A stretch of DNA of 64,000 nt from an uncultured Chitinophaga sp. (GTDB lineage: Bacteria > Bacteroidota > Bacteroidia > Chitinophagales > Chitinophagaceae): contig NZ_CAMLHC010000011.1 of the NCBI RefSeq assembly GCF_946479755.1, forward strand, positions 62,001 through 126,000. The letters are read 5' to 3'. The notes under the pieces were generated by a model. That model ran no database searches and was not told the DNA's origin. It worked only from the letters and a program-made list of their open reading frames with translations. The translations under genes and the position numbers were made by a program. This document shows positions 8,601 to 17,083 of this stretch, in pieces; the first letter of the stretch is position 1; every line of letters starts with the position of its first letter.

Positions 8601-11000
8601 TTACATGCCGGTATTTACCACACTCTTATTTCGTGTAGCGCTGGTCGTTAGTTTGCCAAAGCGCCAGCTGACGGAGATGGTATAGGAGTTGCCGGGGAAA
8701 TAGGAGGTGTATACGCGGCGGAAAGAGGGATCGATTGTTTCTGATATTACCGGCCGGTGCTTGCGGAAGGGCTGATCTGCGGCAAGACTGGTGGATAGTT
8801 TGCCGTCAAGGAAATCTTTACGTATGGTGCATCCGTAGCCTATGTTGGAGCCACTGCTGCCTTGTACGCTGGGGCTGCCGGAGTACCAGTATCCATAGGC
8901 ATCTGCCCGGAAACCGTGTCCGATATTATAGTCGGAGTTGAGGTAGCCGCTGCCGGAGAACCCGCTGCTGCTAAGGCTGCTGCCATCGCTGAATTTAGTA
9001 TAGCTGCCACGTCCGTTGAGGCTGACGTTCCATTTTTTGGTGAGCGCGAAGCGCATACTGGTGCTGACACCCGCACCGCTGGATTTGCCGATGTTGGCGT
9101 AGGTAGTGGAGGATATGCCTTTTTCTTTGTCTATTTCCACGATATTCTGGATGGAGTTGTTGGTAAAGGTGTAGTCCAGTCCTGCGTTGAAAGTGATTTT
9201 CTCCATGATCTTATTGAAGTAGGCGCCGAAACTATTGGAATAAGAGGGTTTCAGGTCCGGATTACCATAAAAGGTATTGTAAGGGTCGTTGTCATTTACA
9301 TACGGGTTAAGGGCATAGACGCTGGGTCTTTCCAGCCGGCGGCTATAGGAGAAGGATAAGCTGGTCATGGGTTTCAGCTGCCAGTTAATATTAATGGTGG
9401 GAATGGCGCTGAGGTAGTTGGTGTTGATTTGGGTTTTGGTAGACACAAAATCCCCTGTCTGGTAGGTCTGCTCCAGCCTGAAACCTGGTTTGACGCTCAG
9501 CCTGGGGCCGATTTTAAACCGGTAGGTGAGATAAAACGCCAGCACATCCTGGCGGCTGTTGAAGATATTGTCGCGTGCGGGGTTGGGCATCATGTTCCCT
9601 TCTTTATTACGTATTTCCTGTGTAGCAGCATTTTCATTATACTGGAAGGTGCCTTTAAAGCCTGTTTCCAGCAGCTGTTCATGTGGCAGGGGCAGGGTAT
9701 AATCGGCCTGCGCGGTGACCATGCGGCTGGTGAATAGGCTGTTGTTCCGGTAGAAGCTGTCGGTACCCGGGATGTAACGCTGGCTGTTATTCGTATATCC
9801 GTCTCCGTAGCTATTGACCAGGTTGGCGGCGAAGGTTAGTTCGTGGCCCTGCTGGCGGAATTTATGCTGGTAGTCCAGTCCCACGCCAATGCCATGGCCC
9901 TTGTTATAGGAGTTGCTGTTGTTGGTGCCGGACTGTATTTGTTTGCCGGTACTATCGTTCCACAGGCTGTTCTGGGGAGATAGCTGGACCATATTGTTGA
10001 TGCTGCCGTTACCGAAGATGGTGAGACTGTTGGCGGTGTCGATATCGTAGGTCATTTCCAGGCTGCCGTAGTACATTTTGTTATTGCGTTCGAACTCCGA
10101 GTTTTGGGTCAGCACGCCTTTGTCGCCGGGGATGAAGCTCTCGCGGAGGATGCTGTTGCTGTTGCGGCTTTGGTCGCTGTTGGCGCCGGCATAGGCGGTA
10201 ATGCCGACTTTCTTTTTGCGGGCGCTGATGGAGCCGCCGCCGCTTAATCTGCCGAGGGTGTTGTAGTTGGTATATAGGCTGCCGTTGTAGCCGATCACCT
10301 GTCGCTGGGTGATGATATTGATGATGCCGCCGATGCCTTCTGCGTCGTATTTGGCGGAGGGTTCAGTGATGATTTCTATTTTTTTGATGATGCTGGCCGG
10401 ATAGGCTTTCAGGGCTTCTTTGGGGTCGCGGGTGATGATAGACGTGGCGCGGCCGTTCAGCAGTACTTTGTAGTTGGTCTGGCCTTTCAGTTTGATGGTG
10501 CCGTCCGCGTCTACGGTGAGCATGGGGATTTTGCGCATGATGTCTGAAGCGGAGCTGTTGTCTTTGTCGATGTCGTTTTCCACGTTGTAGATCAGTTTCT
10601 CGTCCTGTAGTTCCACCAGGGGCTTTTTGCCGGTGACGGTCACCGCGTTCAGCTGTTGCGTGGTAGTGGAAAGGCGGCGGGGACTGAGGCGGTGGAAGGC
10701 GTTGGCAGCGTCCACCCGGAGGCTGTCCAGCAGCAGCGGCGTGTAGCCCAGCATGGTGATGCCAACCTGGTAGGTGCCGTGGGCTACGCCGGTAAACCGG
10801 AAATCACCCTTGTTGTCTGTGAGGGTATGGGCCACTGTTTTCCGGTCAGCAGCCTGCATAAGTACCACTGTGGCGTATTCCACGGGTTTGCCGGAAATAC
10901 TGTCGACCACCTGGCCGGTAATGATGCCGTTTTGCTGGCGGGCCTGCAGGGTAACGGAAATGCATAACAGGAACAACAGCCATATGCCTTTTTGCGTCAT
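8601..11000 (-). CDS. Outer-membrane beta-barrel protein with carboxypeptidase-like and plug domains
   Basis: 799 residues. A signal peptide (MTQKGIWLLFLLCISVTLQA) is followed by a carboxypeptidase-regulatory-like domain (about 24-110, GIITGQVVDSISGKPVEYAT), a TonB-plug-like domain (about 115-235, with IMRKIPMLTVDADGTIKLKG and IIKKIEIITEPSAKYDAEG), and a barrel ending in an aromatic-rich strand (SYTISVSWRFG). This matches the 'outer membrane beta-barrel family' of Bacteroidota TonB-dependent-receptor relatives. No SusD-like partner is adjacent, so it is not a standard polysaccharide-utilisation pair. Ligand unknown. The start ATG fits the signal peptide. Confidence 0.88.
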   Translation of the reverse strand: MTQKGIWLLFLLCISVTLQARQQNGIITGQVVDSISGKPVEYATVVLMQAADRKTVAHTLTDNKGDFRFTGVAHGTYQVGITMLGYTPLLLDSLRVDAANAFHRLSPRRLSTTTQQLNAVTVTGKKPLVELQDEKLIYNVENDIDKDNSSASDIMRKIPMLTVDADGTIKLKGQTNYKVLLNGRATSIITRDPKEALKAYPASIIKKIEIITEPSAKYDAEGIGGIINIITQRQVIGYNGSLYTNYNTLGRLSGGGSISARKKKVGITAYAGANSDQSRNSNSILRESFIPGDKGVLTQNSEFERNNKMYYGSLEMTYDIDTANSLTIFGNGSINNMVQLSPQNSLWNDSTGKQIQSGTNNSNSYNKGHGIGVGLDYQHKFRQQGHELTFAANLVNSYGDGYTNNSQRYIPGTDSFYRNNSLFTSRMVTAQADYTLPLPHEQLLETGFKGTFQYNENAATQEIRNKEGNMMPNPARDNIFNSRQDVLAFYLTYRFKIGPRLSVKPGFRLEQTYQTGDFVSTKTQINTNYLSAIPTININWQLKPMTSLSFSYSRRLERPSVYALNPYVNDNDPYNTFYGNPDLKPSYSNSFGAYFNKIMEKITFNAGLDYTFTNNSIQNIVEIDKEKGISSTTYANIGKSSGAGVSTSMRFALTKKWNVSLNGRGSYTKFSDGSSLSSSGFSGSGYLNSDYNIGHGFRADAYGYWYSGSPSVQGSSGSNIGYGCTIRKDFLDGKLSTSLAADQPFRKHRPVISETIDPSFRRVYTSYFPGNSYTISVSWRFGKLTTSATRNKSVVNTGM

Positions 11001-11363
11001 GGATCAGGGTAGATTATTTTGAGGTATGGTCCCGGGCGCTCCTATGTGGTAAATGGCATAAGTTACAGTGGCATAGCTACATAGGTCGTTCCGGGTTGCT
11101 TACACAAGCTATAAAAAGTTACTGCTAACGCAGAGCGGTAGGGATAAACGGTCAATAATTTCTCACAGGGAATTAAATTATAATTGCGCTTTTTACTATA
11201 TTTATAATCAGTCCTTTAGTGGATAATGGGTGGTCGTGTGACGGCTATTTTCGCCCAAAGTGTGTATAAATAATTAGGAGAGATACGGGCATCTCACTTA
11301 AATTACTTTTTCATTCGGGTAAAATTATATCTTTGACGCCTTAAAAAAACCTCGGAGTAAGTC
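11001..11363. other. Divergent intergenic region upstream of the barrel gene and smc
   Basis: This 363-bp region has no coding potential that I can support. It contains a short inverted repeat (CCTATGT at 11041-11047, ACATAGG at 11079-11085) in the likely leader of the minus-strand barrel gene, and the -7-like element for smc near its right end. The remainder is AT-rich with no recognised riboswitch. Confidence 0.4.
11328..11335 (+). promoter_or_regulatory. -7 element (TATCTTTG) upstream of smc
   Basis: TATCTTTG matches TAnnTTTG and lies 28 bp before the smc start codon. No good TTTG is found at the expected -33 distance, so this is a half-match. Confidence 0.4.
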
Positions 11364-14300
11364 GTGCGCTTAAAAACACTAGAAATTAAAGGCTTTAAAA
11401 GTTTTGCCGATAAAACCGTTCTGAACTTCGACGAAGGGATCACCGGTGTCATTGGACCCAACGGTTGCGGCAAAAGTAATATCATCGACTCCATCCGCTG
11501 GGTGATCGGGGAACACAAAATCAGCAACCTGCGTTCGGAGAACCAGTCAGGCCTGGTGTTCAACGGTTCCAAAACACGCTCTGCCAGTGGTATGGCAGAG
11601 GTGAGCCTTACCTTTGAAAATACCAAAAACGTACTTCCTACCGAATTTACGACGGTTACCATCACCCGCAAGTTCTACAAGAACGGCGACAGCGAGTACC
11701 GGCTCAACGATGTGGCCTGCCGCCTCAAGGATATCCATAACCTCTTCATGGACACGGGCGTCAGCACAGACTCCTATGCCATCATTGAGCTGGGCATGGT
11801 GGACGACATCATCAGGGACAAGGAAAACAGCCGTCGCCGCATGCTGGAACAGGCGGCCGGCATCTCCATCTATAAAACCCGTAAAAAAGAAGCCAAATCC
11901 AAACTGGAGGCGACGGAAGGAGATCTGAACCGTATCGAGGACCTGCTGTTTGAAATCAACAATAACCTGAAAACGCTGGAAGGCCAGGCCCGTAAAGCAG
12001 AACGCTTCTACGAGGTAAAAAAAGAATACCGCGAAATCAGCATAGAGCTGGCGAAAGCCGCCCTGGAAGGATTTAATGTCACCTTCAGGGAGCTGTCTGA
12101 CAAACAGCAGGAGGAAAGCGACCGTAAACTGCAGCTGGAAACGGAAATTACCACTGCTGAGGCCGCTGTGGAGGAAGATAAACTGCACTTTGTCGCCAAA
12201 GAAAGGGAACTGCAAACCCTCCAGAAATCGTTCAACGAACTGGTAGCGACCATCCGGACCAAAGAAAATGACAAGAACCTCGCCGCCCAGCAGTTGACCT
12301 ATCTGCGGGAGAGAGAAAAAAATATCACCGACTTCCTGAACAATGCAGAAGGACAACTGCAGGGACTGACCACCTCCATTGAGTTTACCGAGAAACAGGT
12401 GGTGGAAGAAGCGGAAGTCTTCGAATCCATGGAAGACGAACTGGAAACCCTCCGCGAAATGGTGGAGGAGAAAAAAGAACGCTTCCAGCAAAAGAAACTG
12501 GCCCTCGAAACCCTGCGTAATGACCAGCAGCGCTGGCAACGGCAGCAGTTTGAGGCCGAAAAGAAGGTGGCGGTAGCGGATACCTCCGTGCAGAACCTGC
12601 AACGGGGCATCCAGCAGCTGCAGGAAGAGAAGAACAGCCGCCTGCAACAGATCACTCAGCTGGAAGCAGAGAAAGAAACGCTGCAACAGACCATCACCAC
12701 CAGCAAAACGGAGCTGGACGAGATGGTCCGTTTCCAGGAAGAGACGAAAGGCAAGATCCTGGCTACCCAGTCGGATATCGAAGGCCTGAGAGACCAGCTG
12801 GTGGACGAAAACCGTAAGCTGGACTCCAAAAAGAATGAATTCGACCTGCTTAAGTCGTTGGTAGACAGTCTCGAAGGCTACCCGGAAAGTATCAAGTTCC
12901 TGAAAAAGAACCCGGAATGGAATAACGAAGCACCCATTCTGAGCGATATCTTTTTCTGTAAGGAAGAATACCGCACCTGCGTGGAAAACCTGCTCGAGCC
13001 CTACCTGAACTATTACGTGGTTAATAACGTGGCGGAAGCCGTACAGGCCATCCAGCTGCTGGACACCCACAAAAAGGGGAAAGCCAATTTCTTCATCCTC
13101 GACCAGTTCCGCGTACCGGCCAACGGCCTGCTGGCGCCGGCGGGCACCATCCCGGCCCTCGACGTGGTGGAAATTGACGAGAAATACAAAGGCCTCGGGT
13201 ATCAGTTGCTGGGCAAAGTATTCATCGGGGAAGACATTACCCGCCTCGAATTCAGCCAGGTATCCGACGACGAGATCTGCCTGGTGGAGAAATCCGGTCG
13301 TATGCACCGGGGTAAGTTTAACATCACCGGCGGTTCCGTAGGGCTGTTTGAAGGTAAAAAACTGGGCCGGGCCAAAAACCTGGAAAAGCTGGAGGCAGAG
13401 ATCAAAGACCTGGAAGCCACTGTAGGCGCGCTGCGTACCCAGATACAGGACAAACACAACCAGGTGCTGGGCTATAACAGCCAGCTCAATGAAAATAATA
13501 TCAATACCGCCCGGGAAAAGATCAACCAGTTGAACAACCAGCTGTTTGGTCTTCAGAACAGGATCGAGAACTTCCATCACCTGATAGAAGGCGGCGACAA
13601 ACGGCTGGAAGAGATGCAGCAGTCGCTGACAACCAACCAGGAAAGCATTTCCGGTGTCCGCGAGGAACTGGAAAACCTCAACGACCGGGTAGGGGAGTTG
13701 CAGGACTCCATCTCCGAGGCCGACAGAACGGCCCAGGAAGTGGAACAGCAGTTCAATATGGCCAATGTGCAGTTTAATAACCAGAACCTGCAACATACCC
13801 GTCAGCACAGTAAGGTGCAGGCGCTCAAACAGGAGCTGGAGTTCAAACGCAAACAGCTGACTGACCTGCACGCGCAGATCACCAGTAATAAAACCCAGCT
13901 GGAAGATGCTGCGGCCAATATTGCCACGGCGGAAGAAAAACGTGGCACCGCGGAAGAAGGGCTGGTAGAGCTGTTCCGCCAGCGGGAAGAAGAGGAAAAA
14001 GCGCTCAACGAAAAGGACCAGGAATACTATAATTTCCGTAACCATCTCCAGGAGCTGGAAACAACGTTGCGTACCAAGCAGCGGGCCCGCGAGCAGCTGG
14101 AACAGCAGCTGAATGTGATCAAGGACAAGGTGAATGAGCTGAAGCTGCAACTGGCGTCCATGAAAGAGCGCCTCAGCGTGGAGTTTAAAGTCAACCTGGA
14201 CGAGATCATCGACGAGCAGCGCACTTCCGAGCTGCCGGTAGACGAGTTGCAGGGAAGCGCCGAGCGCCTGAAAAAACGCCTTGAAAACATGGGGGAGATC

Positions 14301-14894
14301 AACCCCACCGCTATCGAGGCGTACCAGGAAATGAAAAAACGATACGAGTTTATCCTGGAACAGAAAACAGACCTGGTGAACGCGAAAGACTCCCTGCTGG
14401 CTACCATCCAGGAGGTGGAAACGACCGCCAACCAGAAGTTCCTCGATACTTTCAATACTGTTAAAGAAAACTTTATCCGTGTATTTAAAGCCCTCTTTAC
14501 GGAGGAAGACCAGTGTGATATGATCCTGAGCGATCCGGAGAACCTGGCCGATACCGGCATAGAAATCATTGCAAAACCCAAAGGCAAACGTCCGGCAGCC
14601 ATTACCCAGCTTTCCGGTGGAGAAAAAACCCTTACGGCCACCGCCCTGCTGTTTGCCATCTACCTTATCAAACCCGCGCCATTCTGTATCCTGGATGAGG
14701 TAGACGCGCCGCTCGATGATGCCAACGTGGGCAAATTCACGAACATGATCAGAAAATTCTCTGATAATTCACAGTTTATTATTGTAACGCATAATAAACA
14801 GACCATGGCCGCTGTTGACGTGATTTACGGGGTTACCATGCAGGAACCCGGCGTGAGCAAATTGGTCCCGGTGGACTTCAGAAGTTTAAACTGA
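11364..14894 (+). CDS. smc: Chromosome segregation ATPase SMC
   Basis: SMC forms the ring-shaped condensin that compacts and segregates the chromosome with ScpA/ScpB. The 1176 residues show the full architecture. The N-terminal ATPase half has Walker A GPNGCGKSN (31-39). A long coiled coil follows to about residue 500, then a hinge around 510-680 (GYPESIKFLKKNPEW, CVENLLEPYLNYYVVNN), a second coiled coil to about 980, and the C-terminal ATPase half with LSGGEKTLTATALLFAIY and the Walker B/D-loop CILDEVDAPLDDAN. Start is GTG at 11364; MRLKTLEIKGFKSFAD is the conserved SMC N-terminus, so this start is firm. scpA and scpB are not in the window. Confidence 0.97.
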   Translation: MRLKTLEIKGFKSFADKTVLNFDEGITGVIGPNGCGKSNIIDSIRWVIGEHKISNLRSENQSGLVFNGSKTRSASGMAEVSLTFENTKNVLPTEFTTVTITRKFYKNGDSEYRLNDVACRLKDIHNLFMDTGVSTDSYAIIELGMVDDIIRDKENSRRRMLEQAAGISIYKTRKKEAKSKLEATEGDLNRIEDLLFEINNNLKTLEGQARKAERFYEVKKEYREISIELAKAALEGFNVTFRELSDKQQEESDRKLQLETEITTAEAAVEEDKLHFVAKERELQTLQKSFNELVATIRTKENDKNLAAQQLTYLREREKNITDFLNNAEGQLQGLTTSIEFTEKQVVEEAEVFESMEDELETLREMVEEKKERFQQKKLALETLRNDQQRWQRQQFEAEKKVAVADTSVQNLQRGIQQLQEEKNSRLQQITQLEAEKETLQQTITTSKTELDEMVRFQEETKGKILATQSDIEGLRDQLVDENRKLDSKKNEFDLLKSLVDSLEGYPESIKFLKKNPEWNNEAPILSDIFFCKEEYRTCVENLLEPYLNYYVVNNVAEAVQAIQLLDTHKKGKANFFILDQFRVPANGLLAPAGTIPALDVVEIDEKYKGLGYQLLGKVFIGEDITRLEFSQVSDDEICLVEKSGRMHRGKFNITGGSVGLFEGKKLGRAKNLEKLEAEIKDLEATVGALRTQIQDKHNQVLGYNSQLNENNINTAREKINQLNNQLFGLQNRIENFHHLIEGGDKRLEEMQQSLTTNQESISGVREELENLNDRVGELQDSISEADRTAQEVEQQFNMANVQFNNQNLQHTRQHSKVQALKQELEFKRKQLTDLHAQITSNKTQLEDAAANIATAEEKRGTAEEGLVELFRQREEEEKALNEKDQEYYNFRNHLQELETTLRTKQRAREQLEQQLNVIKDKVNELKLQLASMKERLSVEFKVNLDEIIDEQRTSELPVDELQGSAERLKKRLENMGEINPTAIEAYQEMKKRYEFILEQKTDLVNAKDSLLATIQEVETTANQKFLDTFNTVKENFIRVFKALFTEEDQCDMILSDPENLADTGIEIIAKPKGKRPAAITQLSGGEKTLTATALLFAIYLIKPAPFCILDEVDAPLDDANVGKFTNMIRKFSDNSQFIIVTHNKQTMAAVDVIYGVTMQEPGVSKLVPVDFRSLN

Positions 14895-14979
14895 TGAAAG
14901 GTTTTTGTTGTTGTAAAAGGAGACTATTACTTTTATTCTCTATTTCTTTATTTTAAAAAAATAAAAAACATTACACACT

Positions 14980-15378
14980 ATGGGCGCATGGGGCACCAGG
15001 AATTTTGAAAATGATGGATCACAAGACTGGATTTTTGACGTGATCGACAGCAAAGATGGTGGCTTGGTGACTGATACACTGGCACGTATCATCAACCACA
15101 CCGAAACACTGGAAACAGCAGATTGCGAAGAAGGATTAGCCGCCGCTGAACTGGTGGCAGCGCTGATGGGAAAACCCAGCGAAGACTTTCCGGAAGACCC
15201 GCTGGAAAAACTGGATATCCTGAACCTGATCGCAACCAAGGGATTGAGGACCCAGGCTATCAATGCTGTAAACAAAATAACGGGCACGTCAGAAATGAAA
15301 AATTACTGGGAAGAAGCCGGTCAACTCGAAGCCTGGGCAGCCGTACAGGCTTCTCTGGTAAAGAGACTGGAAGTATAA
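14980..15378 (+). CDS. DUF4259 domain protein
   Basis: 132 residues beginning MGAWGTRNFENDGSQDW, the hallmark opening of DUF4259 proteins, followed by an acidic helical region (AARIINHTE-like pattern, AAELVAALMGKP). No signal peptide or membrane segment is present, so it is likely cytosolic. The function of the family is not established. It follows smc by 85 bp on the same strand and is followed by the first copy of the duplicated hairpin (15526-15574), probably its terminator. Confidence 0.85.
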   Translation: MGAWGTRNFENDGSQDWIFDVIDSKDGGLVTDTLARIINHTETLETADCEEGLAAAELVAALMGKPSEDFPEDPLEKLDILNLIATKGLRTQAINAVNKITGTSEMKNYWEEAGQLEAWAAVQASLVKRLEV

Positions 15379-15525
15379 CCGGTAATGACCGGGAAGGTCC
15401 CGGAAAAATTAAGACTGATCTGATCGCAGGAAAACGATGCTTAAGACAATTGGTTTTTTTAAGCAGGGATTGTGCTGCGTCTTATTCAGCCCAACAATGC
15501 AGTCTGTTTGATCAAACATGAAGAT

Positions 15526-15574
15526 ATAAAAGCGAAGGCCCGTATGAATTATCATACGGGCCTTCGCTTTTATA
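15526..15574. terminator. Terminator hairpin, copy 1
   Basis: A perfect 22-bp stem with an ATTA loop; the core GCGAAGGCCCGTATGA is flanked by AAAA and TTTT, so it works in both directions. It lies between the DUF4259 gene (plus) and the 72-residue gene (minus) and can terminate both. It is identical over 49 bp to the copy at 17024. Confidence 0.9.
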
Positions 15575-15642
15575 TACTTGAGTTATCTTTAAAACCGAAG
15601 TTGACTACCTGAAATAAAAATGGCCGCAATAGCGGCCATCAG

Positions 15643-15861
15643 TTAATGTTTTCTCTCGACGTTACTTACTACCAGGCTGGTAACATCGGGGGTTTCAAAT
15701 TTATCAAAATGGATATCAGTTCCATCAACGATACCACAAATCATTGGCATTTCATTAATTGAGGTGGACTCAATGCCTTCACAAGGAACATATTCATCGA
15801 ATGATTTAATAAAATCGCTTGAAAACCCAAGTTCTTTTAATGTTTCATTCATTTTGTTCAT
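15643..15861 (-). CDS. Small hypothetical protein (72 aa) coupled to SDH-type protease
   Basis: The product begins MNKMNETLKELGFSSDFI. It has an amphipathic, leader-like N-terminal helix (about residues 3-18), then a segment with two cysteines (C27 and C42) and many acidic residues, and ends SNVERKH. There is no signal peptide or membrane segment. I recognise no family. The start codon lies only 2 nt after the stop of the protease gene, so the two are almost certainly co-translated. ATG at 15852 is an alternative start 3 codons in. Possible roles are protease substrate, inhibitor, adaptor or peptide precursor; none is shown by sequence. Confidence 0.6.
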   Translation of the reverse strand: MNKMNETLKELGFSSDFIKSFDEYVPCEGIESTSINEMPMICGIVDGTDIHFDKFETPDVTSLVVSNVERKH

Positions 15862-15863
15862 AT

Positions 15864-16928
15864 TTATTGTGTTTTATGCATTAAAGAAATGTCTTGTCTC
15901 ATTAGGGCATATTGATGGGATATAAACATCTTATACACTGCGCTATTATCAAAAAACCAATAAATGGCGGCCCAAAAGCGTCTGATTGCCCTGTCAAAAT
16001 TAGGAATTGTTTCTGAATGTTTAATCTTTATTTGACATAATGACCAGGCAACTTCTCTCGTAATCCCTCTTGCATGGCTTTTCCAAACTGCACTGTCACA
16101 TAATTTGGTGGCTATCTCCAGTGCTCGCTGTTCTTTTTCGTTATCGGCCACCGGTACGCCATTACTATGATGGTTCCAGGTTGAAAACTTATAATTCGCC
16201 AAATAGGTCTTTACCAATTCAATTGAATAGCGGCTTCCAAGGTGAGCTGCTCCAATGTCCTTATGGTCGATCCTATGTAATAATTGTAGGTCGAGCCAAT
16301 TGGGCTGCCTTCCTTGTGAAAGTGCTTCGTTCCCTCTTACCCTTATGTCCTCCAAAAACGCCAAAATTGATTGAGCAGGAACATATCTCCCTTCCCTGTT
16401 TGGTATCTGTGGATCTATGGGACCAATATATGAATTTTTCGTCATGACAATTTCATTCCCTGACATTGCCCATATTGTTCCCGAGCTCATAGCTGCATCC
16501 GGGATAATGAAGTTAACAGTTTGGAACCGGGGCCTTAGCTTATCGACAAATTTCTGAACTTGTTCGGCAGAGCCGCCCGGAGTTGCCAGAATAATATCAA
16601 TATCGACGATTTCAGGAGGAATCACATTTATCATTTCTGTAAATGGTAAATCATCGTTTGCCATTATGGAAATATTCTCCTTGATTTTTGTATTTATGCT
16701 ATTAGCCAGATAACATATAGTGTATCTGCCTGATGCTGTTACTACTTCCTGAAGGGCACGACGTAGTTCATCAATGTTTATTTGGTCAAATCTATATTTT
16801 AACAGACTTACATATTCATTTTCATCTTCCATTACATCCAATAAACTGGTTGCTATGGGAAGCTGATTGTTTCTGGGTGGGTTGAACTTTGATTGATTGG
16901 GGATATTCGGTTTTTTACTTTTGTTCAT
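15864..16928 (-). CDS. SDH-family Clp-fold serine protease (serine dehydrogenase proteinase-like)
   Basis: 354 residues with the crotonase/ClpP-like core of the SDH/SppA-like family. IDIILATPGGSAEQVQKFVDKLR (oxyanion-side glycines at 118-119) is followed by IIPDAAMSSGTIWAMSG with the probable nucleophile Ser149 in SSG, then NSYIGPIDPQIP (conserved GPIDPQ at 169-174). His253/His254 in WNHHSNG are candidates for the catalytic histidine. Typical SDH proteases are membrane-anchored or cytosolic; no convincing N-terminal signal is visible here. The gene is AT-rich against its neighbours, lies inside the hairpin-bounded cassette, and is translationally linked to the small downstream protein. Substrate unknown. 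Confidence 0.8.
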   Translation of the reverse strand: MNKSKKPNIPNQSKFNPPRNNQLPIATSLLDVMEDENEYVSLLKYRFDQINIDELRRALQEVVTASGRYTICYLANSINTKIKENISIMANDDLPFTEMINVIPPEIVDIDIILATPGGSAEQVQKFVDKLRPRFQTVNFIIPDAAMSSGTIWAMSGNEIVMTKNSYIGPIDPQIPNREGRYVPAQSILAFLEDIRVRGNEALSQGRQPNWLDLQLLHRIDHKDIGAAHLGSRYSIELVKTYLANYKFSTWNHHSNGVPVADNEKEQRALEIATKLCDSAVWKSHARGITREVAWSLCQIKIKHSETIPNFDRAIRRFWAAIYWFFDNSAVYKMFISHQYALMRQDISLMHKTQ

Positions 16929-17023
16929 AATGTTTTGAAATGTTTTTATACCGAAGTATCACAGTTTGTCATAGCTGAAGTGGTATTAGAAACGGAAAAT
17001 GTTGCTTTTTTTGTCGATCAAAC

Positions 17024-17072
17024 ATAAAAGCGAAGGCCCGTATGAATTATCATACGGGCCTTCGCTTTTATA
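17024..17072. terminator. Terminator hairpin, copy 2
   Basis: Identical over 49 bp to the hairpin at 15526. It begins 11 bp beyond the stop codon of the nucleoside transporter (minus strand) and is its terminator. It also separates the transporter from the start of the protease gene, which is read in the same direction, so it insulates the cassette. Confidence 0.9.
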
Positions 17073-17083
17073 GCAATATTTTT

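Larger units (their letters stand above)
15510..17072. mobile_element. AT-rich two-gene cassette bounded by duplicated terminator hairpins
   Basis: Two identical 49-bp sequences (15526-15574 and 17024-17072) in direct order bound a segment of about 1.5 kb encoding only the SDH-type protease and the 72-residue protein. Both copies are preceded by the decamer gatcaaacat (15510-15519; 17016-17025). The cassette is clearly more AT-rich than its flanks: by hand count, 19 of 60 bases are G/C in 16681-16740 against 35 of 60 in 17221-17280. This suggests acquired DNA, or a duplication-mediated insertion between the DUF4259 gene and the transporter. There is no transposase or integrase, so the mechanism is unknown and 'mobile' is an inference. 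Confidence 0.55.

Noticed and set aside
11547..14150. An 867-codon open frame antisense to smc
   Set aside because: Translation is Leu/Phe/Gln-rich without domains, as expected from the reverse of a Glu/Lys/Gln-rich coiled coil. It is a shadow of smc.
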